From the NCBI GenBank assembly GCA_048013815.1, contig CM106585.1:7440001-7504000 (forward strand): 64,000 nucleotides of DNA. The letters run 5' to 3'. The translations under genes and the position numbers were made by a program. Under the pieces are notes generated by a model, which saw only the letters and a program-made list of their open reading frames with translations, was not told the DNA's origin and made no database searches. Origin of the DNA: Setoptus koraiensis (Eukaryota; Arthropoda). Below are positions 12,614-24,366 of the stretch, piece by piece (position 1 is the stretch's first letter; each line of letters starts with the position of its first letter).

Positions 12614-13497
12614 TAGTTTTTAGCGCTTAATTTTAATTAAGCGCTAATGATGTAGTGATGTTGGATCCTAAATGGAGGAGGCAATCCACACACAAGCCTA
12701 CAATTTTGAGTCACGCCCCCTCCTTAGCACACAGTAAGCTACAGCTTGATTAAGACTTAAGTCGCTCCACCTCCTCAGCACACAGTAAGCTACAGCTTGA
12801 TTAAGACTTAAGTCGCTCCACCTCCTCAGCACACAGTGAGCTACAGCCTGAATGAGACTTAAGTCGCTCCACCTCCTCAGCACACAGTGAGCTACAGCTT
12901 GATTGAGACTTAAGTCGCTCCACCTCCTCAGCACACAATAAGCTGCACCTTGATTGAGACTTAAGTAGCTCCGCTCCCTAATACACAGTGAGCTACAGAC
13001 ATGATCTTAATCTAAGTCTGCCACCTCATCATCACATTCTAGCTGTTCAAAATTTGTTTACATGTTGTTGCTTCACAGTCTCGTGTGTAGATAGCTGGCT
13101 CTGCAGGCTGTTCAATTATTGATCAATTTCTACATTTAGTGTGTAGATACCTGGCTCGTTTACTTGTTTACAAATTGTTGATTACAAGTCTCGTGTGTAG
13201 ATAGCTGGCTCTGTAGCTTGTTTACATTCGTGGTTCGAGTTCTACAATGAGACTAGAGATCATTTGTTGGTTGAGCACGAAGAAGGTTATTTCAATGATG
13301 GGGAATTTCGCAGCACCTTAGTCTAATTTGATCAATGGTTGATTGATGTTAAAGTATCTAAACATTACACATGTTAACTCTATGGAGATTTGAGTCTCTC
13401 AATTTCTTTGTTAAAGTTTCCAAGACAAGTAATACTGATCAAATCAGTATTTCGAGCGCTTAATTTTTTGTGTGGGCAAGTATCGTTGAAGGAGCGG
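12614..13497. mobile_element. Composite of two HINE pieces
   Basis: A HINE 5' end (TTAGCGCTTAATTTTAATTA) opens at about 12614. The body from about 12671 matches 27209-27968 closely: a 51-bp tandem array, then GTGTGTAGATAGCTGGCTCT-type repeats. At about 13423 it is cut by the 3' hairpin end of another HINE lying on the minus strand (ACAAGTAATACTGATC..CGAGCGCTTAATT). That second copy has no visible 5' end. The stretch is thus a chimera of two incomplete rolling-circle elements. The first 50 bases or so of shared body resemble envelope sequence at 27.2 kb (see findings). Confidence 0.7.
12721..12960. repeat. 51-bp tandem repeat inside HINE
   Basis: Nearly five copies, spaced exactly 51 bases, each holding CCTCAGCACACAG..AGCTACAGC..GACTTAAGTCGCTCCA. 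Because 51 is a multiple of three, one frame stays open on the minus strand as a 17-residue protein repeat; this is a by-product of the period. Confidence 0.9.
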
Positions 13498-13580
13498 AAC
13501 AACAAACCAAACCAGCTGGTGCTAGCGTGATTAAAAAGGGTGGCTTTAGTATAATGACCCGATAGCGAGCTCGTGCGAGC

Positions 13581-13677
13581 TGTGAAGTATGTTTGGTGTG
13601 TACTTCTACAGTGTATGCGTAGCGCTACAATAACTATGTGTAGAGCGGTGCTAGAACACTGTTTATTAACTTTCTTA
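13581..13677 (-). repeat. LTR piece joined to pol
   Basis: 97 bases that repeat the first 97 bases (plus-strand order) of the LTR at 18395, with four differences (about 4%). The piece is joined directly to the pol frame. Low divergence between the two copies suggests a fairly recent insertion. Confidence 0.8.
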
Positions 13678-16600
13678 TAATGTGTTTGTTACGCGACTGA
13701 CTGGTGATTAACGGACCTATCGTATCAATTCCGATCATCTCGAATGGTTCTCCTGCCCTAATGGGTTGCAGTAAGCCCTTTTTCATAGAGTGAGGACTTT
13801 TCCTCGTTTGACACGGGTGACAAGTTTTACAGTAGTCTTTGACGTCGCTGCTCATTCGTAACCAATAGTATTTGGCTTTGATTCGAGCTAAAGTTTTCCT
13901 GGGACCAAAATGTCCTGCATCCGCTTGATCGTGGTGGATCTCGAGGATGGTCTTAATTAATGTCAGGGGTACTACAAGTTTCTTTCTTTCTCTTTGGTTG
14001 AGATATAATAAGCCATCTATCTCTTCGAATTCGGAAGACATGCCTTCTTCCATACGTTCTCTAATTACTTGGCAAAAAGGGTCGTCTCTTTGGAGATCCC
14101 TTATGTTCACCTCAGTGATTGCCAATATGTTACCTTCGACGGCATCATCGATGTCTTTCGCCGAAGCTTGTGGATTTCTACTCAAGCAATCCGCATCCTT
14201 ATGCGATTCTCCATTCTTGAATACCACCTTGAAATCGTACTCTTGCAGTGCTAGGGCCCAACGAGACAGTTTGGGTGTTGTCCTAGCTTTCCTAAAGATG
14301 AAGCAAAGAGCGCAATGGTCTGTCTTAACGACGAAAGGTATCCCTAGCAGGTATCTCCTGAACTTCTCAACGGCCCAAACTATGGCGAGGCATTCTAGCT
14401 CCGTTGTGGTGTACCTTTGCTCATAGTCACTCAATGATCTACTGGCGTATGCTATAACCTTATAATTTCCGTCTATTTTGTGCAGGAGTATGGCGCCTAG
14501 ACCTACTCCTGATGCGTCAGTTCTCAATTCTACCTCTTTGGAAGGATCGAAGTGAGTTAATATGGGTTCTTCCGTGAGTTTGAGTTTGATCCTCTCGAAA
14601 GCCTGTTGTTGCTCTTCTTTCCATATAAATGGAGTATCTTTACGCGTTAGTCGGTTAATCGGCTCGACTATCTTGGAAAAGTTCTCTACGAACATCCGAT
14701 AGTACGACGCCATTCCAATGAAACTTTTGATACCGGTTACACTTCTAGGAGGCGGGAGGCCGGTGATGACCTCTATCTTCGAAGGGTCCATACTTATACC
14801 TTCTGCATCAATGATATATCCCAAAAACAGAACTCTATTTGTGGCCAACAGGCACTTACTGGGCTTTAGAGTCATTCCATGTTCTCTGACCCGCTCGAAA
14901 ACTAAACTCAAGTTTTGAAGGTGTTCTTCGAACGTAGTGCCGAATACTAGTATATCATCTAAGTATACTATACATGCATTCCACTTTAAACCGGACAATA
15001 GGACGTCCATTGTCCGTTGAAATGTCGCCGGTGCATTGGTGAGACCGAACGGCATTACAGCAAATTCCCACAACCCATCTTGGGTAATAAAGGCTGTTTT
15101 GTTTTGATCCTTAGGATCCATAGCAATCTGGAAGTAACCGTTATTCAAATCAAGACTGCTGAAGTATTTCATCCCTTGCAACGTTTGGATACAATCTTCT
15201 GTTCTTGGAAGGGGATAAACGTCTTTTTCTGTGATAGCATTAATACCTCTAAGATCGACACAGAATCTCAAACTGCCGTCTTTCTTCTTTACTAATACAA
15301 CAGGGGAAGACCAAGGTGATTTGGAAGGTTTTATAACCCCCATTTCTGCCATTTCCTGAACCTGTCTTTGAATCTCCTTGCGTTGTTTTAGAGGGTATTG
15401 ATATGGGTTTCTGTGAATTGGTTTATGATCTCCCGTATCGATAGTATGTTTAACTAAATCACAATTCCCCAACTGTTTTTTGTCAAACGCAAATATTGAC
15501 AAGAAACTGAGCACTAGGTTACGTAGTTGTGTAATTTCGTTTATACTCAAATGTTTCCCAATGTGAACTTGGTGTTCATCCGTAACATTCATCAGTTGGG
15601 TTTCTTCTTCGTCCTCTACTACATAACGAACTTCGGGAATTTCTTCCCAATCAGAATCATTGTCGGACGAATTATCCTCCTCTTCTTCTTCCTCTAGTAC
15701 ATCGATCAGTATATGTCTCGCATCAGAACTTTTATATTTCGGATGCTGGGGATTAATTGTCACAAGATAATCCGTTTCTAAGACCCGAAAGGTCGAATAT
15801 CCGTGATGTTTGTCCTGGTAAAAGGTGAAATTCTTCGCCCCTGGGAAATTCTGGGTTACATAGCTAAAAATCGTATCTAGGTGTAGCTTTTTGGTGGTAA
15901 GGAGATATTCTTCTATAACTTTGTATCTGGCTGATTTCTCATCATCCCACAGGTCCCTGTAAACTTCGGCGATCGAGTCCTGAAATGTCACGATGACCTT
16001 ATCCCCTTCTTCAGTTATCTCAAAGGGGACAGCACCTTCTAAACTTTCCGATTCCGATTCCGTCTCCGTCCGCGGAGCTGTCAACTGATCATCAACGGGA
16101 CCACTTTGAGCTTTCAACTGATCATCAACTGAACTACTTTGAGCTGTCAACTGATCATCGACCGGACTACTTTGAGCTGTCAACTGATCATCGACTGGGC
16201 TATTCTGAACTGCCAACTGATCATCGACTGGACTACATTCACCTAGGGGCGTTCCCGCTTTAATTGTCTGTGATTCATTCGTGAAATTGCTTAAGATTAC
16301 TTGGTTGGTCTCTTGATCTATTACGGATCGTGGTATTCTGACCTTATTCATCTGAGACTCGATCATGTAAACTTGTCCTGTCAAAGGCTCTGAAGTTTTA
16401 AAGCCGATTGAGGTTTGAGAACGAGGCCCCAAGGTTTTGTCTTCTGAGGCTAGAATTCGTGGTTTGGGTTCATCCTGTCTACTCGAATAAGTCACTTTCT
16501 TTCGTTTAGAGTCTATGATTGCACCAGCTTCACCCAGGAAGTCCATTCCTAGTAATACTGCCGGTTTGAGTTTTCCTAAGATGGCAAACTCCATACCTAC

Positions 16601-17869
16601 AACCTTATGTTCTCCATCTTGATTGACGAAACCGACCTCGAGTTCGGCTACTCCCTTAACGTCAAGGAGTTGTCCGTTAGCCGCTTTTAGCATGAGTTCG
16701 CCAGGAGGTTTGGATTTGAATTCAAGGTTCTTGGTCGCGTATCTCAAGTCAATACACGATCTTACAAAACCGCAATCTATCAGAGACTGTGTCTTTAATC
16801 CATTCAGCTCGACTACCGTAAGTATATCCTTTGAGGTGTTCATCCTCATTGGCTTATGGCTCTCAATAGCTCTCACTGGTTCATTTCTACCCTGTGGGCA
16901 ACTGTTCGCGAAATGACCCATCTCTTTACACTTGAAGCACTGCACGTTTGGGTGTTCTGGTGCTGGTTCATTGTTTCGAGGTGGTACGTTGTTTTGAACG
17001 TTCGGTTGCGGTGGTCTATTGGGATAATTCATTTGTTGTGGCGGTCTATTTGGATAATTCATTTGTAGTGGCGGTCTATTTGGATAATTTATTTGTTGTG
17101 GCGGCGAATAATTCGGGTACGGCTGTTGCATTCTAGGTTGGTAAGGCGGATTAGGTGGCCTACTAGGTACCTGATTCGCGTTACTTCTAGGCACAGATTT
17201 CTTCAGCCGAGAGTTCTCTTCTCTGGTTTTGTTCAGTTCTTCTCTCAACTGGATAAGCTCATTTCTAGCCTCTCTATTAGTATTTTCCTCATTGATTCTT
17301 TTCTGTAACAAGATCCATTCTAAATTCTCGCGTAGTTCATCGAGCGTCTGGCACATCTGTACCCGATCTCTAAAAGTCTCGTTTAATCCACTCATGATCT
17401 CTCTTACTGCCTTCTTCTCGCTGAAGTTCGGCAAGAGTCGTTGTATTAATTCATTCTTATCTTGGACGTAGAAAATAACATTTTCGATAGGTCCTTGTTT
17501 TCTCTCTCTGACGTGGGCCAGCATAGCCTCGTCGTCAATATCTTTGTGAAATCTTCTTATTAGAAGTCTTTTCACTTCGCTCCATGGTAATGCATTTATT
17601 TGTTCGTGTTCTCTCATGTAAAACTGGATGGCTGCTCCATCTAGTTTCAAGCCTAATTCTTGTTTCATCCGTGTCTCATCCTTGTTTTCGATGAAGGCTG
17701 CTGTTTCGTATTTGAATAGCCATACGGATATATCTTGTCCTGACTCACCACTAAACTTGTCATCATCATTTCTGACGTATATCGGCGGGTTGTATGGTCG
17801 TCCCTGCCCGATATGGCTATGTTGATGGGTGTGGTGGCTAGCCTGCGATCGGTTAAACCAATGGCTCAT
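13634..17869 (-). mobile_element. Fossil Gypsy-like LTR element, gag-pol frame
   Basis: One long minus-strand frame encodes a fused gag-pol polyprotein. In order it has: a gag region with a coiled-coil stretch and proline/asparagine-rich repeats (NYPNRPPQQM), a CCHC zinc knuckle (CFKCKEMGHFANSCP), an aspartic-protease-like region, a repeat of SPVDDQLTAQS-type units, reverse transcriptase (YLDDILVF), RNase H (TDASGVGLGAIL), and the HHCC zinc finger with the start of integrase (CHPCQTRK, then FEMIGIDTIGP). Family and order are those of Ty3/Gypsy (Metaviridae). The frame runs into an LTR piece at its end, so the element is not whole. Its LTR lies at 18395-19127, and a possible envelope lies at 10-12.6 kb in the same direction. 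Age by LTR comparison looks recent relative to its neighbours. Confidence 0.9.
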
Positions 17870-18373
17870 TGTGAGGTTAGGTTATACCTTTCGGTTTCTA
17901 TTTCTTGGGGTTTATCTATTATCGTAATCACTTGCCTAAGCAATGAGTTTGAGGTACAGTTTTTATAGAGGCTCAAGTATTGTATAAACAATCTATCTTT
18001 CCTCCAGGTTCCCGAACAATGAATACTAGGACCCGAGTAACGGTTGCCTTTCTTCAATATCGTACTACTGGGTGTTCGATTATCGTTTCTACTACTCTTG
18101 AGTTGAGAGAAAGAGGGAGTACCTAGTCCGTGCTTCTTTTCGACTTGCGTCACGAGGAACAGTCTTATTGCTCTACTTCGAAGCAGTGGGTACGACTGGT
18201 ATACTTTTCTACGGTGTGCAATGTATACTAAGTATCACAGTGATTTAGATTCACTTAGATGAGTGGGGTTACGTTTTAATTGATAAACTTTTGTTGATTT
18301 TATGCAAATTTGAGGTGAGTTCTTCGGAATTATTAATGCGTTAGGAATATGTGGCGATATTCGGAACTTAACA

Positions 18374-18392
18374 ATCCTCGGCGTCTCCACCA
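18374..18392 (-). other. tRNA-Ala-type primer binding site
   Basis: Read on the minus strand, the sequence just inside the LTR starts TGGTGGAGACGCCGAGG. The plus-strand words GGCGTCTCCACCA look like the 3' end of an alanine tRNA including CCA. The position next to the LTR end fits a reverse-transcription primer site. The tRNA assignment is from memory of alanine tRNA acceptor ends. Confidence 0.6.
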
Positions 18393-18394
18393 AA

Positions 18395-19127
18395 TGTGAA
18401 GTATGTTTGGGATGTACTTCTACAGTGTATGCGTAGCGCTACAACAACTATGTGTAGAGCGGTGCTAGAACACTGTTTATAAACTTTCTTATTGTACTAA
18501 TGGGGTCTCCACCAGCTTGATACAAGACCAAGCAAACGTATACGATAACTACAACTAGAACTACTTCTATTGCAGCTAATATCATTCTATTATTTGTGAG
18601 TTACGTCTCACAATATTGGGTTGTTCTGGTTTGGTTTTACTTTATACTTTTAATGAATATGTATATCAATACATTTAAACATATAATTTATAATTATAAT
18701 TCACAATTACTCTCTTACAAATAACTGAGTCAGACTGGACTTTACTATTAACGAGTAAAACCGTCCAAAGTAACTGAACTCTAAAACGAATCTATCTTGG
18801 ATGTTGGTCTTATCCAACCCAAAACTAGACTGAATCTATCTTGGATGTTTACTGTTCTAAGCCAAAATTAGACTGTCGATCCGGAGATCGGCTTGGTGTA
18901 TTTATACTATTTCTCTCTGGCTTCTCGATCTTTCTCCAGACTTCTCTGTCTGAGATTCTGACTCATTGTCGATGATTCATCGGTCAGAGATCGATTACAT
19001 AGATTTGTTCGTCTTCACGCAGCCACTGCGTAGAAGTGTTTTCATGGTCAGGTACTGTGCTTGACGTACGTCAGACGAGTGACGTCAGCGTCCTTGAAAG
19101 AATGAATGTTACTCCTAAGAGTAACAG
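18395..19127 (-). repeat. LTR of the Gypsy-like element
   Basis: Bounded on the minus strand by TGTTACTC..CTTCACA, next to the primer site. It contains a minus-strand TATA-like TATAAATAC near 18900, so promoter and start would face the gag-pol frame. The TGTTAC/GTAACA ends are estimated; only the 18395 side is fixed by the second copy at 13581. A short frame near its gag-side end encodes a hydrophobic segment, probably by chance. Confidence 0.65.
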
Positions 19128-19189
19128 TTAGCGTTATATGTATGATCGTGGTAATGGGTATAGCACTGGGGTATGATGTAAAAGGCACA

Positions 19190-19531
19190 CGGGGTCGTGG
19201 TGAATATTCATCTAACTATAGAAGTATCCACAGAGCATGAGCAGGCAACTGTTCTATAGCATAATGCAGGGTAGGTGGAGCGTCTGGTCTCAACAGAGCA
19301 CGGCTGGTTTTGATATTGAAGGAAGGAAGAAGAAGGAAGCCGTGGAGGCCGAGGTATCCTCTGACTCTTATGTTGAGGAGCATAGTGACCAGAGCAGCGA
19401 TGAAGCTCCCAGTCCTTCGCCTGGAGCGTCTCAATCTAAAAATCCCATGGATGATGTTCAACCCTATCACTTCAACTACGGGAAGCATCCGGCTCGATTC
19501 AACGAGATAAAAGCCTCCATTACTGATAAAG
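19190..19531 (+). other. Unidentified coding-like fragment
   Basis: Here the plus strand reads a charged, serine/glutamate-rich segment (EVSSDSYVEEHSDQSSDEAP), then QPYHFNYGKHPARFNEIKAS. It stops being coding-like where a HINE body begins at about 19532. The composition looks like real protein sequence, perhaps from a transposon or a retroelement. I do not recognise the family. Confidence 0.35.
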
Positions 19532-20690
19532 AATTGTGTGTGGTTGTGCATGTTGCTCGCAACATTTTGTGCAAGTATGATCAGCCATCAATAGGTCGTT
19601 TTCGAAACAGAAAGAAATTTCGGATGTAGGATGTCATGTATAGTCATCGATTTCTGGGTTATAGTGCAGAATAGCGCCACAGTTTTTTTGGGTATTTTTG
19701 GATATTTTCGGGTAGTGTATTGTACCCTGATACCGATGTGGGTATTCCGGAAGTGCGGAAATTCCCAGTTCCTGAGATAACCGAGGTACCGCATGGGAGG
19801 CGTTTCTCGATACCCGACGTCCGCTAGCGGTCTCTGGGGCATTTTTTTGAGGTATTTTGGGTATTCTTGGGTAGAGCGGCCTCTGGTGATTAGACATGTG
19901 AACTTTGGAAGTTGATAAAAGCGAACATATCCATAGGGGCGACACCAACATTTTGAGAGATTTTATGGCTTCGCCGTATTCAGAAACATGGCTGAGACTG
20001 ATCTGAAGACTCGGCCTGCGGCCTCGTAGTCTGTAGGCCGTCACATCTCCGTCGTCGCTCTCGCGACGACTGTGTGCGACGGGAACCCTTCGGGTAGGGT
20101 TGATGAGCGCTTCGGGTATCGGGCTACGCCCTCTACCCTCCGCTCATGTGACTGCAATTCATTTACTACGGCGGGTTCATGTCCTACACGGAGATTTGTT
20201 CGAATATCTTGAGAACCGGAAGTTGAATAACTCTGTTATTGATGCCAGTGTGCTCTCCATACTCTGACCTAGCTGCATATCGAGTTTTAAGCCTGTATCT
20301 TGAATTTCATGTAAAACCGGAACCGGAAGTTTCCGCACTTCCGGACTAGTCAAACTGTTGTCAGGGGGCCCTACGGGTCCCATGTGTGAAGTTTTATCGA
20401 AATCGGAGTGTGGCGCTATTCTGCACTACACCCGATTTCTGAACATGTTCCCGCCTATCCGTTTTGACGATGCTCTGTGTATGTGTTGTGCATGTTGCTC
20501 GCAACATTTTGTGCAAGTATGATCAGCCATCAATAGGCCGTTTTCGAGACAGTCATCAAACTTCTGTTTCTAGTATTGGCGCTATAGGCCATATTGGGGC
20601 ACATGTCCTTACACAGTATGTGCAATTTACGAAATTATTCTCACCAGGATTAATTCTTGAAACTTTCTAGAGACAGCTAGCACTGAGCCA
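19532..20690 (+). mobile_element. HINE body fragment split by a Merlin
   Basis: The two parts, 19532-19656 and 20433-20690, match the HINE at 47.9-49.5 kb: TTGTGCATGTTGCTCGCAAC, AGTATGATCAG, CTAGTATTGGCGCTATAGG. The Merlin-type element at 19657-20432 sits between them. The uninterrupted site exists at about 48994-49012. Confidence 0.75.
19657..20432. mobile_element. Merlin-type DNA transposon (non-autonomous, 776 bp)
   Basis: Terminal inverted repeats start GGTTATAGTGCAGAATAGCG (left) and GGTGTAGTGCAGAATAGCG (right, inverted). Both sides carry the 9-base duplication CGATTTCTG. The same site without insertion occurs near 48994-49012, which proves the duplication. The left part has TTGGGTATTTTT runs and CCGGAAGTGCGGAAATT. 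The middle has a GC-rich hairpin block. The right part has a GGGGGCC..GGTCCC hairpin before the end. It codes for nothing. Merlin is chosen because elements of this window with related bodies include a Merlin transposase remnant (45097-45351) and because 8-9 base duplications fit that superfamily. Confidence 0.8.
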
Positions 20691-20699
20691 TACACGATC

Positions 20700-21250
20700 T
20701 GTGTGTGAGACAATCGAACTAAGAACACTGACCAACGAACTGTGAACGAGCAGCCGAAATTCTAATCAGATATTCGAATCTCAATTTCGAAGTTCGAATT
20801 TCCACCACCGAACTCTGATCATCGAACACTGACCATCGAACATAGAACGAGCAGATGAAACTGTCAACAGAAATTCGAATTTTCAATTTCGAATTTCGAA
20901 GTTCGAAATGTTACCACCGAACTCTGACCAAAGAACTAAGAACACTCAACCACTAACTATGAACGAGCAGCTAAAACTCTTATTAGAAATTCGAATTTTC
21001 AATTTTGAAGTTCGATTTTCACCACCGAACTGCGCACAAATGTGACCTAGTCGAATCTCCATAGAATTGCATACGAAATATTTTCGAGTGAAGGGATAAT
21101 AGACCAAGTCGAATCTACATAAAAATACATGTGTAATGTCTAGCAGGATTCTCACAAATTTGACTAAGTCAAACCTCCATAGGATTACATAGTCACGTGA
21201 ATAAACGTAGCACCCAGACCCATCCCAATAGCAGCTTAATTAAAATTAAG
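20700..21250 (-). mobile_element. HINE 5' half with TTCGAA-rich minisatellite
   Basis: About 330 bases of degenerate repeats built from TCGAAC, AATTCGAATTTTCAATTTCG and GAGCAGATGAAACT lead into the conserved 5' part: GTGACCTAGTCGAATCTCCA, GTCACGTGAATAAACGTA. The minus-strand 5' end TTAATTAAAATTAAGCGCT is at about 21238-21252. No 3' hairpin is visible on its low-coordinate side. Confidence 0.65.
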
Positions 21251-21255
21251 CGCTA

Positions 21256-21398
21256 AAAAATTCATTCGAAAGCCACCGAATTCGCACTGCCGAATATTCT
21301 ATCTATGGCTATCTGGTGTGCGAAAACTGGCAATTTTATCTTGACAAACCAAAAAATTAAGCGCTCGAAATACTGACGGAATCAGTATCACTTGTTGT
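21256..21398 (+). mobile_element. HINE 3' end fragment
   Basis: This matches the tail of the HINE at 27.2-28.4 kb (ATTCATTCGAAAGCCACCG) and ends with AAATTAAGCGCTCGAAATAC, a hairpin and ACTTG next to T. Only the 3' part is present, abutting the 5' end of the previous element. Confidence 0.7.
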
Positions 21399-22375
21399 AT
21401 TGTCGTTGAATGGCTCTCTCACTTTTACCAGCGTTATGCAATTCCACAATTTCTCGCATAGAATCGATGCTAGATTTATGGCGAGTGCGAGAGCCAGGTG
21501 GAGTTACAGGTTCACAGAAATCTGGATCTGGCAATCTTTTCGTCTTCTCTTCATCTGATGAAGACCCTATGTTTGGCTCACCAGTTCCTGGTCGTTAAAG
21601 ATTTTTTGCCATCACATCCACCTCTTCTGCTTGGCAGCCACTCAACTTTCTGTCTTCTTTCTTCGACAACGAATCAAGGGCTCTTTGACAGGTAGGAAAC
21701 TCGTATCAGAAATTTGAATTTTCAATCTTCGAACTTCGAATTGTTACCACCAAACCTCGAAATGTGACCATCGAACTCCGACCACCGAACTTCGACAGGG
21801 CAGATGAAACTGTCATCGGAAATTTAAATTTTCAATTTCGAAGTTAGAATTGTCACCACCGAACTCCTCATTTATTTGACCAGGTCAAATCCTCGTAGGG
21901 CGATGAGGAATGGACCTCCATCGATTGCTGTCGCAGGATCTTCTGGAATGAGCAATTCATCTATATTTTCTGGCTCTTTTAATGTGTCCGTTTGCTTTCT
22001 TGCTCTTCTAATGATCTGGACCTCGGCTGATGTGCTTGGAATTGTTGCTAACACCTCTCTCGAGGCTTCAGAATGGACTTGTGATATTATCTGGCACGGT
22101 TTTGCGCTTCCGGTTTCCGTCTCATTGATTTTATGAATCAAATCTCCACGCGCCTTCTTGGTAACCGATGGCAGATGATCGTGTTCGTCGGATTCTGAAT
22201 GATATTGGTGCTGTTGATTCACTAGAAGTGTCTGCAGACGGCCTGTGCAACGTGGGCCATTCTCGGGCACTAAGGGTAATTGAGTATGAGCCATCTTGGA
22301 TCATGTGAGTTCATACAATGTATGTGGTATCTCATCATATATGCCCATACAGTACGTGGCATTTTCGAAACTGGG
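21399..22375. other. Repeat-derived stretch without a gene
   Basis: This includes about 180 bases of TTCGAA-type minisatellite (21690-21870). A 140-codon minus-strand frame at 21872-22294 has hydrophilic, serine/glutamate-rich sequence (QIISQVHSEASREVLATIP). That frame has protein-like composition but no family I know, and may be a retroelement remnant. Confidence 0.4.
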
Positions 22376-22855
22376 TTATTCTAGCGATTAGGTCCCAGCG
22401 CCGATTATGATGAAACTTCCGGTACCGGTTCATCCTGACCCAATACCATCAGAAAAAGTGGTCCGGAAGTGCTGAAACTTCCAGTTCCGGTTTTACCTAA
22501 AGTTGAAACTCACCAGACTGACGATTTGGATGACGATTAACACGATGACTTAACTTTCAGCTCTTCACCACTTCCGGTTCTCTGGTTATAGCGATATCTC
22601 AAGAGTTGAGAGACCGGAAGTTGCCGAATTCATGCTTCGCTACACTCAGGGATGCGCCTGCAATTGTTCTTAGAACTCGGCCTTCGGCCTCGTTTTCTGG
22701 AGGTTGTCACATCTCCGTCGTCGCTCCCGCGACGACTGCGTGCGACGGGAACCCTTTGGGTGGGGTTGATGAGCGCTTCGGGTATTGGGCTGCGCCCTCT
22801 ACCCTCCGCTCACATGACTGCAATCCATCCACAATTGAAGGGGGGGGGGAATAAA
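22376..22855 (+). mobile_element. Merlin-type element, one end and GC hairpin block
   Basis: Opens GGTTATTCTAGCGATTAGGTCCC, the same terminal repeat as 28890 and 51997. It continues with CCGGAAGTGCTGAAACTTCC, then the GC-rich hairpin block at about 22676-22812 (GTCGTCGC stem at 22717-22736). The other end is not visible; a HINE begins at 23102. Confidence 0.7.
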
Positions 22856-23101
22856 GAATAAGGATGAGACAAGTAGGAACAACTGAATTACAAGCTGATA
22901 CACGGTGTTGCGCTTCTGGTCTTTTCTGGTTAATTTTGGCCATCTGCGCAGGACGACAGAGTCGCCGGCAGATGGCGCTGCGAGCGACTCGCCCTGTGCG
23001 TTTGTAGCGCTCAGATAGAGCGCGCTGTTACGATCCAGTAGTGAGTAGTGAGTCCGAGTCCAGTTGTTGTCGCTTTCCAGTCCAATGTTCGACTGCTTTT
23101 T

Positions 23102-24366
23102 TAGCGCTTAATTTTAATTAAGCAGCTATTGGGATGGTTCTGGGCTCTACGTTTATTCACGTGGGTAGAACAAATCAGTGCTTTTTTCAACTAGGAAAAA
23201 ATAGCACGGTGAAAGCTGTACTGTGAGAAATAAACTAGATAAATTTAGAACACTCAAAGCTTACAATGTTGATTAATTGAATTTAGCACATAGAATGCTA
23301 TGCGCGTCCACCTACTAGACGCGATTAGCACGCTCAATGCTGAGATGCTAACTAGATGAATTTAGCACAGCAAAAGGCTAGCTGTATACAATTCGGATTC
23401 AGTGCACTGGAAGCTAGAGGCGTTAGAACTAGAAGATTGTATAACAGTAGAAGCTACTCAGAATGACTACTGCTTCTCAGCACTGTTGATTCTGATGTAG
23501 ATGAAACTAGACGAGAGTAACACGCTCAATGCTGCGATGCTAACTAGATGAATTCACATAGTGCGCCTTTGCGTCCTGGTGTATGTATTGAAATCATCAA
23601 TTGTGGCAAAACTAACCGATAGAAGTGCACCAATTTTTGCATGCAGGCAGCAGACATGTACATCTAACTATGGTGAAAATTTGAGAAACCTGGATCTAGT
23701 TTGTCATATTACTCTGACTCATTGGAAATCGCACACTCACACATTGAAATAGCACACAACACACGTTGTGCGCCATTGCGTCTTGGTGTATGTATTTAAA
23801 TCACTAATTGTGGCAAAACTAACCGATAGAAGTGCACTAATTTTTGCATGCAGGCAGCAGACATGTACATCTAACTATGGTGAGAATTTGAGAAACCTGG
23901 ATCTAGTTTGTGATACTCTTTAGATGGTATGAAACGACCAAACGATCAATTTGAATAGCACACCGCACATGAAGCGCGCGCTTCAACACATAGTGCGCCA
24001 TTGCTTCTTGGTGTATGTATTGAAATCATTAATTGTGGCAAAACTAACCGATAGAAGTGCACCAATTTTAGCATGCAGGCAGCAGACATGTACATCTAAC
24101 TATGGTGAGAATTTGAGAAACCTGGATCTAGTTTGTGATACTCTTTAGATGGTATGAAACGACCAAACGATTAATTTGGATAGCATACCGCACACGAGCA
24201 CATAGTGGTATAGCTGAGATCTCTCGTACTCTTGGCTACCAAGTATGCATCAATTCATCGATTGCGAGCGCTAATAGGTCTTCATAAACTCCTCCTAATT
24301 ATCAACGATAATCGTCTACATGAAAAATTAAGCGCTCTAAATACTGATTTGATCAGTATTACTTGT
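23102..24366 (+). mobile_element. Complete HINE with ~215-bp tandem repeats
   Basis: The 5' end is TTAGCGCTTAATTTTAATTA. The 3' end is AAAATTAAGCGCTC, a hairpin (AATACTGAT..ATCAGTATT), then ACTTG next to T. The body holds three tandem units of 209-225 bases (starting about 23559, 23768 and 23993), each with GCGCC(A/T)TTGC, AACTAACCGATAGAAGTGCA and GCATGCAGGCAGCAGACATG. Upstream is GTTTATTCACGTG, shared with other HINE 5' halves. It encodes no protein. Subterminal inverted repeats, a 3' hairpin and T-T insertion are the known marks of Helentron-associated elements (DINE-1 kin). Confidence 0.8.

Noticed and set aside
12698-12934. 17-residue protein repeat on the minus strand
   Set aside because: It is a by-product of a 51-base DNA repeat inside a HINE; the other copy at 27232-27417 has the same cause.
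12649-13020. Possible CRISPR array
   Set aside because: The regular 51-base spacing has no unique spacers; units are similar throughout and the genome is an animal's.
18470-18590. Small hydrophobic minus-strand frame in the LTR
   Set aside because: I considered it as an envelope tail. It lies next to the primer site on the wrong side for that, and is short, so chance is likelier.
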